Source of the DNA: Serripes groenlandicus
Taxonomy: Eukaryota > Mollusca > Bivalvia > Cardiida > Cardiidae
Length of the DNA stretch: 64,000 nucleotides
Assembly (NCBI GenBank): GCA_031761405.1
Contig: JASEVX010000175.1
Span: 1-64,000, forward strand
Direction of reading: 5' to 3'
Below, in pieces: positions 58,201-64,000 of this stretch (position 1 is the first letter of the stretch; each line of letters opens with the position of its first letter). The position numbers and the translations under genes were made by a program. The notes under the pieces were generated by a model. The model was not told the origin of the DNA, did not search any database, and saw only the letters and a list, made by a program, of their open reading frames with translations.

Positions 58201-58996
58201 CAGAATTGGTTGTTATGCTACAATTCCCCACCCACTAGGCTTCACATGATATATTTTTTTCATTTTCATTTAAATGGATAATTTCAATATTATAAAACAA
58301 CTTTATTATTCTTTTTATAATTGACATTTACTGAAATGTATTTTTATAATGTAAAACACTGCATTTTTGTTTAAATCATTGTCATCTATGATGAACACAA
58401 CTTTAAATACGATTATAAATACATTAGTTTCAAGTATCGCCAAGTTAGTCCAGTGGTTAAGATGATATGTTATGGAGCGTACGATCCAAGTTCGTATCTC
58501 AGAGGAACCTTTTTTTTTTTCTTCTTTTTTTTCTACGCAGTAGCTTTGTCATTCTCAACGAATATGCAATTTTTCAAAATGAATAGTTAAAGGTGTTCTG
58601 TGTAACTAATATGTATCACACTGTTCTTCCTATAAATTATAATATTGACGACTTTTAAAACACTAAACAGGCCCATTTTTTTTTTATCACGTATACATAT
58701 TAAACATAATATATTATTAAAAGCTTTATACACTAACACAGTCATAATCTTTCTTCGTTGTCAATTAAGCCTTAAGGTAAACAAATGGAAAATGAATGCA
58801 TCACTTGTGCAAAAATCTAAAACTTGACGCTTTCTTATCGAGATTGTTGGTAGAATTCATGTTATCAAATACCACTTCTATGTTGTAAAACTAGAATTTA
58901 AAACAATAATTTATAATGTTACTTACCGATTATACATACAGACGATAAAGTCAATTTGATGAATAAATAGTTCACGATTTTCTTAAACTCACTCAT
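43229..58996 (-). CDS. Ig-domain cell-surface protein, six exons, 323 aa
   Basis: Six minus-strand exons (58927-58996, 52245-52550, 49972-50115, 48313-48432, 47298-47558, 43229-43299) join with GT-AG introns, all in phase 1, to a 972-nt CDS. Order: signal peptide (residues 1 to about 23), one clear Ig domain (24-125), a two-exon beta-rich segment (126-213) with two Cys, a third segment (214-300) with several Cys and N-glycosylation sequons, and a C-terminal hydrophobic stretch (307-317) ending WLLP, which suits a GPI signal or short membrane anchor without a cytoplasmic tail. Probable role: surface recognition or adhesion; partner unknown. Additional phase-1 exons in the large introns cannot be excluded. 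Confidence 0.8.
43437..44636 (+). mobile_element. Hairpin-ended element with seven ~151-bp tandem units
   Basis: Begins AACAAGATGTGTTTGTGAAA with a GTGTTT..AAACAC hairpin. Seven units share ACATCTAGGTCAAAGGTCAA and TCATGTCACAAGGAATACAC. It ends with a (GACA)n run and a GCCCCCCGAATC / GATTCCGGGGGGGC hairpin. It lies in intron 5 of the Ig gene, antisense to it. The layout matches bivalve pearl-like elements; the assignment is from general knowledge. Confidence 0.8.
44811..44996. mobile_element. Family M MITE
   Basis: TTAAACCCTTTTCCACAT start and GTGGGAAAGGGTTCA end; a partial copy also abuts the preceding element (44636-44665). Confidence 0.65.
45115..45371. mobile_element. Family G MITE, copy 3
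   Basis: The best terminal inverted repeats of the family: AGCCGTCCCGCGAGAAAACC and its complement (one change), with ACATTGTGG and CATTATGTT next to them. Confidence 0.8.
45600..46130 (+). repeat. Poly-T pair and ~82-bp tandem repeat
   Basis: Two AACAGGTGTGAGA-T(20+) units (45609-45676) precede about five units of 80-84 bp containing ATTGAAAATTATTGTCGTC and GGTATTTTGGGTATGTATAA (45735-46130). Confidence 0.8.
46445..46568. mobile_element. Family M MITE, left end missing
   Basis: ACATTGTGGCAAAAGGATAA arm through TAATAGGGAAAGGGTTTA. Confidence 0.55.
46597..46722 (-). repeat. Short hairpin-ended element fragment
   Basis: The minus strand matches the terminal AGGGCCAAGATG..ATCGATCACCTG and the CCTTTTCTGATGCCATCTGG core of the element at 52797. 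Confidence 0.55.
47002..47130. mobile_element. Small foldback element (129 bp)
   Basis: Inverted arms of about 45 bp: GGGAATCCCAC, AGGAC, GTGTTACTATAAATAGCC and the complement ending GTGGGATTCC, with an AT-only centre. Confidence 0.75.
47298..47558 (-). CDS. Ig gene exon 5: membrane-proximal domain
   Basis: 261 nt (residues 214-300), acceptor TCTTACAAG, donor CAG/GTAGAG. Strands around LTVIWKDDNVTFVLTG, MRLSCSHPQ, ITFICDRNET and LVHWKEKILY; two Cys and two sequons (NVT, NET). An Ig-like fold is plausible but lacks the YxC motif. Confidence 0.72.
47632..47900. mobile_element. Family M MITE with internal tandem duplication
   Basis: TTAATCCTTTCTCATAT start. A 57-bp piece (GATGACTTTTGATAACAATG onward) is repeated head to tail. 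Lies in Ig gene intron 4. Confidence 0.55.
48107..48262. mobile_element. Family M MITE, right portion
   Basis: CAACTCTATTCAATAATTGT to GTCGTCTGCTGCATATTTGC. Confidence 0.5.
48313..48432 (-). CDS. Ig gene exon 4
   Basis: 120 nt (residues 174-213), acceptor CTTTTTCAG, donor GTATTTT. It encodes ETIVGYHDFVIVSADALLHY and a Lys/Glu-rich end; no Cys. Taken with exon 3 it would complete a domain of about 88 residues. The exon is framed by family M relics. Confidence 0.65.
48458..48700. mobile_element. Two family M relics
   Basis: 48458-48602 and 48640-48700 keep only the CGCAGCAGA / GCAGCAGACGACTTTTGAAA blocks. Confidence 0.4.
48740..48971. mobile_element. Family M MITE, near full length
   Basis: Perfect GAGAAATTGCTCATAATGAG centre; right end GGGAAACGGTTTA. 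Confidence 0.75.
49100..49308. mobile_element. Family G MITE, copy 4 (internally deleted)
   Basis: TGAGCCGTTACACGAGAAAA start, GGAACGGCTCA end; the left GATCAG block is missing. Confidence 0.7.
49530..49824. mobile_element. Two adjacent family M MITE copies
   Basis: 49530-49668 and 49680-49824 share a perfect GGAGAAATTGCTCATCAAGA centre and TCGTCAGCTRCAGAGGC right arms. Their unusual CAAGAG loop indicates one duplicated from the other. Confidence 0.65.
49972..50115 (-). CDS. Ig gene exon 3
   Basis: 144 nt (residues 126-173), acceptor TTTATCTTTAG, donor GTGAGT. Contains LELNLLRSPNPDVRCF and GCKMNINVTG, alternating hydrophobic strands with two Cys and one sequon. Likely the first half of a second extracellular domain. 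Confidence 0.72.
50219..50332. mobile_element. Family M MITE, left part
   Basis: CCCATTTCCCTCTTACC then AACAAATCTGCAGCAGACGA; cut short by the element at 50346. Confidence 0.5.
50346..51780 (+). mobile_element. Hairpin-ended element with about nine ~145-bp tandem units
   Basis: Starts AACAAGAGGGCCATAATGGC with a GGGCC..GGCCC hairpin and ATCGCTCACCT. Units are marked by TTTGGCCTAGTGACCTAGTT at 50751, 50895, 51041, 51186 and 51331. It ends with an ACGACGGACGGAC microsatellite, ATCACAATAGCTCACC, a TGCACTTCGTGCA hairpin and GAGCTAAA. Lies in intron 2 of the Ig gene. Confidence 0.82.
51781..52173. mobile_element. Family M MITE fragment plus a full CCCTCAT-type copy
   Basis: 51781-51887 is a right portion. 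51951-52173 runs from GTAACCCTTTTCCTCAT to ATGAGGGAAAGGGTTA. Confidence 0.65.
52245..52550 (-). CDS. Ig gene exon 2: Ig domain
   Basis: 306 nt, 102 codons. Canonical Ig landmarks: Cys50 in VTLSCSF, Trp65 fifteen residues later, and DSGRYSC with Asp102, Gly104, Tyr106 and Cys108. The acceptor is CGTTTCCAG and the donor GTATAAT. A sequon lies at Asn101-Asp-Ser. Confidence 0.88.
52625..52770. repeat. Hairpin repeat (CCTATGTTGTGG), copy 2
   Basis: AAACCCTATGTTGTGGGTAC and the complement around 52719-52733 enclose a second stem, AAAAGAATTGTC / GACGATTCTTTT. Flanks match 30630-30765. Confidence 0.6.
52797..55062 (+). mobile_element. Hairpin-ended tandem-core element, interrupted
   Basis: Start ACAAGAGGGCCAAGATGGCC and ATCGATCACC. 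Core units share TCTGATGCCGC, GGTTTTTCGAC-like and ACCAAAGGAACATT blocks. The end has AAAGACGGACAAAAAGTGAT and ATAGCTCACCTTGAG. A second element (53471-54680) is inserted in its core. Confidence 0.7.
53471..54680 (+). mobile_element. Nested hairpin-ended element with six ~162-bp units
   Basis: Starts AACAAGAGGCCCATGAGGGC. Units are marked by CATGCATGGGC at 53659, 53821, 53983, 54146, 54309 and 54470. It ends with an ACGGACGGATG-type microsatellite, a CTGGCCTTTGGCCAG hairpin and GAGCTAAA. Confidence 0.8.
55063..55406. other. No feature recognised
   Basis: AT-rich intron sequence. Confidence 0.2.
55407..55636. mobile_element. Family M MITE, full length, both TTAA
   Basis: One of the cleanest copies: CCCTTTCCCTCAT to ATGAGGGAAAGGG with a GAAATTGCACAAAACGTGC centre. 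Confidence 0.8.
55744..56395 (-). mobile_element. Tandem-core element, minus orientation, decayed
   Basis: The left end holds GGGATCATACTGTGTCCGTC, the complement of the usual microsatellite end. The core has GGTTGCTGCGGCATCAGAAA and TGGTAGAAATGTT, complements of units in the 52797 element. Confidence 0.5.
56396..57024. other. Intron sequence with a MITE relic
   Basis: GCAACAGGAAACTTTTGAAA near 56860 is a family M relic; the rest is AT-rich. Confidence 0.3.
57025..57475. mobile_element. Two family M MITE copies in a row
   Basis: 57025-57212 (left end decayed, right TTAA present) and 57247-57475 (TTAA at both ends, right arm shortened). Confidence 0.65.
57577..57790. mobile_element. Family G MITE, copy 5, right end missing
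   Basis: GATCCGTTCAATAAGAAAAC start, GCATGCCGCGCAGGCTAACC and GAATGTGTCGGCCCGGAT blocks; ends abruptly. Confidence 0.65.
57791..58435. other. No feature recognised
   Basis: AT-rich part of Ig gene intron 1. Confidence 0.2.
58436..58510 (+). repeat. tRNA-like sequence followed by a T-rich run
   Basis: GTTAGTCCAGTGGTTAAGATG resembles an A box and AAGTTCGTATCTC a B box, then T-rich. No cloverleaf; probably a degenerate SINE head. Confidence 0.35.
58927..58996 (-). CDS. Ig gene exon 1: start codon and signal peptide
   Basis: ATG at 58994-58996. It encodes MSEFKKIVNYLFIKLTLSSV then CII: a charged n-region (two Lys) and a hydrophobic core, as in secretory signals. It ends in phase 1 before GTAAGT, a consensus donor. 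It lies about 120 bp from a Mutator-like fragment (59114), so the promoter must lie in or near mobile-element sequence. Confidence 0.75.
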
Positions 58997-59113
58997 GTCT
59001 ATATCTCTGCAATTACACCGTGTTTGGTTTCGTTTACCGGCTTCGGCTATTCGTCATATATATCGATCTAGTTTGACAGAATGTAGGTCAAATTACGCTA
59101 AATATATCCGCGG

Positions 59114-59163
59114 GCCACTTTCCCAGATGGCCGCAAGGGATGTACATTTGTTTCCGAACCATC
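59114..59163 (+). repeat. 50-bp direct repeat, left member (Mutator fragment)
   Basis: Same as 62771-62820 except for one base. On the minus strand it encodes part of the Mutator-like protein (GSETNVHPL..PSGKVA). Confidence 0.85.
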
Positions 59164-59221
59164 CACAGGGATTCGACATTAACCATATATCTATACTGGC
59201 ATACACTATAGTATTTTAAAT

Positions 59222-59830
59222 TAACCTATTACACCTGATGAAGTTCATAAAGCAGGGGTAAGGTTAAAAAATGGCAAAGCATGTGGTGTTGATGAAATAT
59301 CAAATGAAATGTTAAAACAATCAATACAATTTCTAGTTAAGGATTATGCTTTTCTTTTTAATATAATTCTCCAAAAAGGTACTTACCCAAGTTCTTGGAG
59401 AGAAAATGTCATAAAACCCATATATAAAGGAGGGGGAAGCCAGGACCCATCTAACTATCGAGGCGTAGCTTTATCTAGTTGTTTTAGAAAACTTTTCAGT
59501 AAAATATTATTTAATCGTCTTGATAAATACATAGATAATAATGAAATAATTTGTCCTGAGCAGATAGGTTTTAAAAAGGACAGTTGTACAAGCGACCATA
59601 TACTAACACTAAAGACACTCATTGACAAAGCCTTTAAATCGTCGAAATATCTCTTCACTTGCTTTGTTGATCTAAGTAAAGCATTTGATACTATCAATAG
59701 AAATGCCCTTTTTCATAAACTAGAAATGTATAATATACAAGGACCTTTTTTAAATATTTTAAGGGACATGTACGAAAACTTGTTATGTTCGGTTAAGGTT
59801 CAAAAGGCCAATTCACTAGATATGCCAGGT
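59222..59830 (+). pseudogene. Non-LTR retrotransposon RT fragment
   Basis: Translation from PITPDEVHKAGVRLKNGKAC through YPSSWRENVIKPIYKGG, NYRGVALSS, EQIGFKK and FVDLSKAFDTI (RT block A with its catalytic Asp), ending after LCSVKV. The blocks with the second catalytic Asp pair are missing, as is everything downstream, so it is a 600-bp internal piece. The same frame then runs on into the unrelated nuclease sequence. Clade not assigned. Confidence 0.8.
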
Positions 59831-60751
59831 GCAGATGAATTTACAAACATTGACATTGACCCGAGACAAGAGCAATTTATAAATGCTAATAATTACCAAG
59901 ACTATTTCAGAAATATATACATGTTTAAACTTTCCTGGCATTTCCAAATTTTTTCAAACTTTTAAACCAGCAAACACTAAAGCTGTTGCATTAGATCATG
60001 ACTACCTAAAGCTGGCACCAGAAGAAAATTTTCTTGAAAAATGTTTTGTAACAAAAATAAGTGAAGAAACAGTTATTGACATTGAAAAAAAAAAACACTG
60101 GGTCAAAGTGCAAATCAGTTATGGAAAGAGGAGCGTACAAAACGTCTACCATCTAATCATCTTCAATGTTTGGTAAAAATCTGCAAATCAACAGAGTCAG
60201 GACAGATAAAAATAAATTTGCAAAATCATTAGTTTAAGTCAGAGAAATTAAAGCAGCCCCGTCAGAGCATGGACGCAAACATGAATCAGTTGCTATAACT
60301 CGATTTATGGAAGACACTGGCAAGACTGTACATTCCTGCGGATTAGTTGTTTCAAAACAACATCTAATTTTAGCCTCATCACCAGATGGTATTATCGACT
60401 CAACGCATGTGATTGAAGTTAAATGTCCTTATTCGGCAAGAGACAAATTTATATCTGCTAGCAGTGTGCCATATTTACACTGTTCTGACAGTGGACATGT
60501 AGTATTCCCTTGATACGAACCATAATTATTGTTTTTAAATACAAGGCCAGCTTTTGTGTACTGGAGCTCAAAAATGCACATTGATAATTTGTACAGCAGA
60601 CAACTTAAATATTAAGGACATAAAATATTTTGATATTCAACGAAATGACACTTTTATATTAAAAATGGTCAGTCAGTTGAAAGATTTCTTCGACAACCAT
60701 TTCAAGACAATTCTTCTTGAAAAACATTTTTATAATTCATATGTAGACTGA
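59831..60751 (+). pseudogene. YqaJ-type exonuclease-fold gene, broken
   Basis: Pieces in three frames: an N-terminal part; LWKEERTKRL near 60120 in one frame; HGRKHESVAITRFMEDTGKT, ASSPDGII and VIEVKCPYSARD (60270-60450) in another; then QGQLLCTG..VSQLKDFFDNHFK to a stop at 60749-60751. The PDG and ExK residues of the PD-(D/E)xK nuclease core are intact in the middle piece. At least two frameshifts and a stop (near 60510-60545) interrupt it. Related genes in invertebrates often travel with mobile elements. Confidence 0.65.
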
Positions 60752-60754
60752 TTC

Positions 60755-61075
60755 GCGAGGGGTTTCAACTCAATACCCCTGGATAAGTAATCCAGTGCGC
60801 TACCTATTGGCCTAACATATAGATGCTAGCGGGGATGTGTACATGTACAATATTCTAAAATTCAATGTTCCATTTACATTGCGTTTATTTTAATTGAAAG
60901 CAAAGTTCATATTGCAGAAATAAAAACACAAAATAACATATACACATGGAAATTGGTGTACTTTATTATTTTTAATAATATCTTGTATGAAAATATGAAT
61001 CGTTGTAGCAAATATCTTGAACTGACAATGAACCCGACCCCTCACAAGTGTCGGTTCGAGCCCCAATAGTCAATG
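60755..61075 (-). repeat. Two tRNA-like fragments
   Basis: The minus strand at 60755-60825 has GGCCAATAGGTAGCGCACTG and GTATTGAGTTGAAACCCC; at 61025-61075 it has GGGGCTCGAACCGAC. Neither forms a full cloverleaf. Confidence 0.35.
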
Positions 61076-61247
61076 CCTACATGAATACAAACAAAACATG
61101 GATGAACACCTGAAAGTTCCTCCAGCCCGCTTGAGATAAAAGTTATTTTCATAAAATACATAACAGTTGCAAAGTAGAGGATCAAACCAATGACCCATAC
61201 ACTAGACACAGTCTGATGATAAATCTTGAGTGATACATGTATATGTA

Positions 61248-61456
61248 TTGACCCTTTCCCACCTGCAGACACATTTTAACGCAATAGCAGCAGACGACTT
61301 TTTAAAACATTGTGGCCAAAGGTAAAATTGCTTTGGCCACAATGTTTTCCACTTATAGTCATTGGTTATCCATTCAATTATAGAGATTTTCCATTGTTTA
61401 ACAAAATATGTTCAAAGTCGTCTGCTGTAAATTAGTTGTATGTGGGAAATGGTTAA
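61248..61456. mobile_element. Family M MITE, GGCCAAAG subtype
   Basis: Arms TTGTGGCCAAAGGTAAAATT / GCTTTGGCCACAATG as at 34853; right end GTGGGAAATGGTTAA. Confidence 0.7.
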
Positions 61457-61549
61457 AGAGCACAAACATTTTTTTTAAAACCTTTAATTGTCAACTACAA
61501 ACACCAGACTTGGCAGATTAGTTTAGTTTAAAGTGTGGGAAGTTGGCAG

Positions 61550-61890
61550 AGCATTAGACATTGAAAAAATATATTTGAATGTCTAATTAGACATTAGACA
61601 TTTGCAAAATTTGATTATCTAATGTCTAATTAGACATTCAGAAAAAAATCGCATGTTTTAAATATTGAATGTCTAATTAGACATTAGACATTCGCAAATT
61701 ACAAGATTTACAACCCAAATTCGTCGTAGGTCATTGTACATTCAAAAAAAGAATGTCTAATGGGTCAGTTAGACATTAGACATTTGATTAGACAAATGTC
61801 TAATTGAATGACTAATGTCTAACTGACCCATTAGACATTCGTTTCTTGCATGTACAATAACCTCCGACAAATTTGGTGAATGTCTAATGT
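61550..61890. repeat. Cluster of TAGACATT palindromes
   Basis: At least a dozen copies of AATGTCTAAT or its complement. A palindrome spans about 61730-61862: GTCATTGTACATTC..GAATGTCTAATGGGTCAGTT and its complement on the far side. Confidence 0.85.
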
Positions 61891-61947
61891 TGATAGCCAC
61901 AAAATGTGTTGTGTTTTTTCTTTAACAATTGCAAACAATTGTATTTA

Positions 61948-62847
61948 TTATTTAAAAGTACTATTAACTAAGCTTGTTTTAAAATTGCACAACATAAAAC
62001 AGGCAAACGTTATATGAGATGACAACTTTGTTTCAGTGCCTGTTAAAGGACACATTAAAATTCTGTATGTCTTCCCCAGTCCAATAATTCGTTCAATATG
62101 AACTCGTTTACTTGAGATTTTCCTATCATTTACAACAATTTTTCCTGTCATTCGGTTTTTTCTTTTTGAAAAAAGTTGGTATGTTAACATGGACATTTGA
62201 TGTTGCAAATAAATCTTAGACATTAAATCCAATATAATTAGCAAGATGTCTGAAGTCTTTTAAGCTAATAACAGTGTTCTCCTGACATTTATTTACACCT
62301 TTATGACCTTTACTGTCACCGTCACCAGTAAAATGTGTTAAATTTAGATCCTGAGATATTTGGCGCGCAGCCTTTTCATTCCATTGATCTTCCTGCCCAA
62401 TCGGTGTTTCGCCGTTATGTTTGCCGAGCAATAGCCTGCATGATTAGGTTTGTTTCGCAACTGTGATGCCCTTACACATGATTTACTTGCTATGTGAACC
62501 CCAATTTCAACTTCTTCATATAAATTATAGTATATACCAATATATGTACATTTTTCACATTTAAGCCGTTCGGGCCAGACTAGACCCCACTTTAGGGAAT
62601 TAGCACTGTCAAAAACCAGAATACCATTACAATGTATGCTCAACTGTGCATGTATCTTTATTTCAGAGTTAAACATCAGTTGCACCTTAGCTGGACAGTA
62701 CAGTTTATTTGTGTATGAGTTGGGGTGATATGTATTGTTGCGGGCAACACGAAACTCATCGATAATACCAGCCACTTTCCCAGATGGCCACAAGGGATGT
62801 ACATTTGTTTCCGAACCATCAACATCAAGAAAGGTAAATATACCCAA
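61948..62847 (-). pseudogene. Mutator-like transposase remnant
   Basis: The first frame (62847 leftward, about 140 codons) has CNGILVFDSANS, LKCEKCTYIGIYYNLYEEVE with a CxxC pair. It then shifts frame near 62430 to ETPIGQEDQWNEKAARQISQ followed by THFTGDGDSKGHKGV and SLKDFRHLAN; a third short frame continues to 61948. The TGDGDS segment corresponds to the catalytic-Asp region (TTDGDS type) of the Mutator-like family in invertebrates. Frameshifts make it non-functional. The family call rests on recalled motifs. Confidence 0.6.
62771..62820 (+). repeat. 50-bp direct repeat, right member
   Basis: Lies inside the Mutator-like frame. Its partner at 59114 is in the same orientation, 3657 bp away. 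Confidence 0.85.
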
Positions 62848-62880
62848 ATGTCTATTTGTTTAACATACTTTGTTTGTACT

Positions 62881-64000
62881 TTTTAGCTCGCCAGTACGAA
62901 GTACAGGAGAGCTTATGTGTTACCCCCGGCGTCGGCGGCGGCGGCGGCGTCGTCGGCGTCGGCGGTGGCGTAGACACCTAGGTTTAAGGTTTGTGTTTAA
63001 GGTTTTCATTTGGGTTTTAAGGGTTTATACCTTTAGGAACCATTTGTCATCCATCTACGCACACCACTACACCCGTCCTGACCCTGGGTCAAGGTCAAGG
63101 TAATTTCTACTTGGTTCTACTTGGTTCAGTTACAAGGTTTAAGGTTTGCGTTTAACGTTTAACATATCACTCTGCATTCACTATTATGACATTGATTGCT
63201 TTCATATTTAGTTTATACATTTAGGAACTATTGGTCATCCATCTACGCACACCACTACACCCGTTCTGACCCTGGGTCAAGGTCAAGGTCATTTCTACTT
63301 GGTTCAGTTACAAGGTTTAAGGTTTGCGTTTAACGTTTAACATATCACTCTGCATTCACTATTATGACATTGATTGCTTTCATATTTAGTTTATACATTT
63401 AGGAACTATTGGTCATCCATCTACGCACACCACTACACCCGTTCTGACCCTGGGTCAAGGTCAAGGTCATTTCTACTTGGTTCAGTTACAAGGTTTAAGG
63501 TTTGCGTTTAACGTTTAACATATGACTCTGCATTCACTATTATGACATTGATTGCTTTCATATTTAGTTTATACATTTAGGAATTATTGGTCCATCTACG
63601 CACCCCACTACACCCGTCCTGACCCTGGGTCAAGGTCAAGTTATATCAGAGTTATTGCCCCTTTTCTGTCAAAAAACTTTTTCGTCACGTTTTCAAATAA
63701 CTTTTTTTCTAAGGATTAGATTGAAACTTCTGACAAATGTTTATATCAATGTGTGTGATTGGTTCACAAAAGGGGGATAATCCAAATAATTTTATATCAG
63801 AGTTATTGCCCCTTTTCTGTCAAAAAATTAAATTTTCAAATAACTTTTTTTCTAAGGATTAGATTGAAACTTCTGACAAATGTTTATATCAATGTGTGTG
63901 ATTGGTTCACAAAAGGGGGATAATCCAAATAATTTTATATCAGAGTTATTGCCCCTTTTCTGTCAAAAAATTAAATTTTCAAATAACTTTTTTTCTACCC
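62881..64000 (-). mobile_element. Hairpin-ended tandem-core element, runs out of window
   Basis: The left end reads TTTTAGCTCGCC, a GTACGAAGTAC hairpin, GAGAGCTTATG and a (GGCGTC)n/(CGG)n microsatellite, i.e. the reverse of the usual end. Then come about four ~178-bp units (GACATTGATTGCTTTCATAT at 63188, 63366 and 63544) and a second array of ~145-bp units (TTATATCAGAGTTATTGCCC at 63641, 63792 and 63935). Confidence 0.8.

Noticed and set aside
59309..59965. Single 218-codon gene with RT fused to a nuclease N terminus
   Set aside because: RT homology stops near 59800 before the second catalytic block and the remainder belongs to the broken YqaJ gene. The shared frame is coincidental.
62926..62975. 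GGC/GTC-rich stretch read as an Arg-rich coding region
   Set aside because: It is a microsatellite at the standard position within a tandem-core element; the Arg run is a frame effect.

Overview
The window looks like intergenic and intronic DNA of a marine invertebrate, most likely a heterodont bivalve mollusc. The evidence is AT-rich sequence with spliced genes, tRNA-derived SINEs, hairpin-ended elements with 140-180 bp tandem cores like those described in bivalves, and a Ty3/gypsy retrotransposon. The species is not determined. No bacterial genes, CRISPR arrays or functional rRNA/tRNA genes were seen.

Left end (1-11896): two tandem copies, on the minus strand, of a Ty3/gypsy LTR retrotransposon share a central LTR (LTR-internal-LTR-internal). 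The complete copy is 3568-11896, with 1356-bp LTRs, a primer binding site, gag, protease, reverse transcriptase and a polypurine tract. RNase H and integrase are absent. In their place the pol reading frame runs into a protein with two C2H2 zinc fingers and a long Ser/Thr/Pro-rich tail. This looks like a cellular gene captured between the RT and the polypurine tract, and it is the most unusual object in the window.

Middle (11897-43000): mostly repeats. There is a 3.1-kb non-autonomous LTR element with a primer site matching tRNA-His (15034-18153), a 3.8-kb terminal-inverted-repeat transposon holding nested insertions (23115-26955), two SINE families including one nested inside the other, and a 32-bp satellite. 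A local duplication lies at 31072-33000. Two exons of an unrecognised acidic plus-strand gene are at 32227-33429. From about 14.7 kb onward a foldback MITE family with TTAA ends recurs more than 35 times.

Right (43229-58996): a six-exon minus-strand gene can be assembled by eye. All introns are GT-AG, all junctions are phase 1, and the 972-nt CDS encodes 323 aa. The order is signal peptide, Ig domain, two further beta-rich extracellular segments and a C-terminal hydrophobic anchor (GPI signal or short TM). Its introns are packed with the MITE family and with hairpin-ended tandem-core elements. Upstream of its start (59114-62847) lies a graveyard of a non-LTR RT fragment, a broken YqaJ-type nuclease gene and a broken Mutator-like transposase, within a pair of 50-bp direct repeats. 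A dense palindrome cluster (61.55-61.89 kb) and a tandem-core element (62881 to the window end) close the window.
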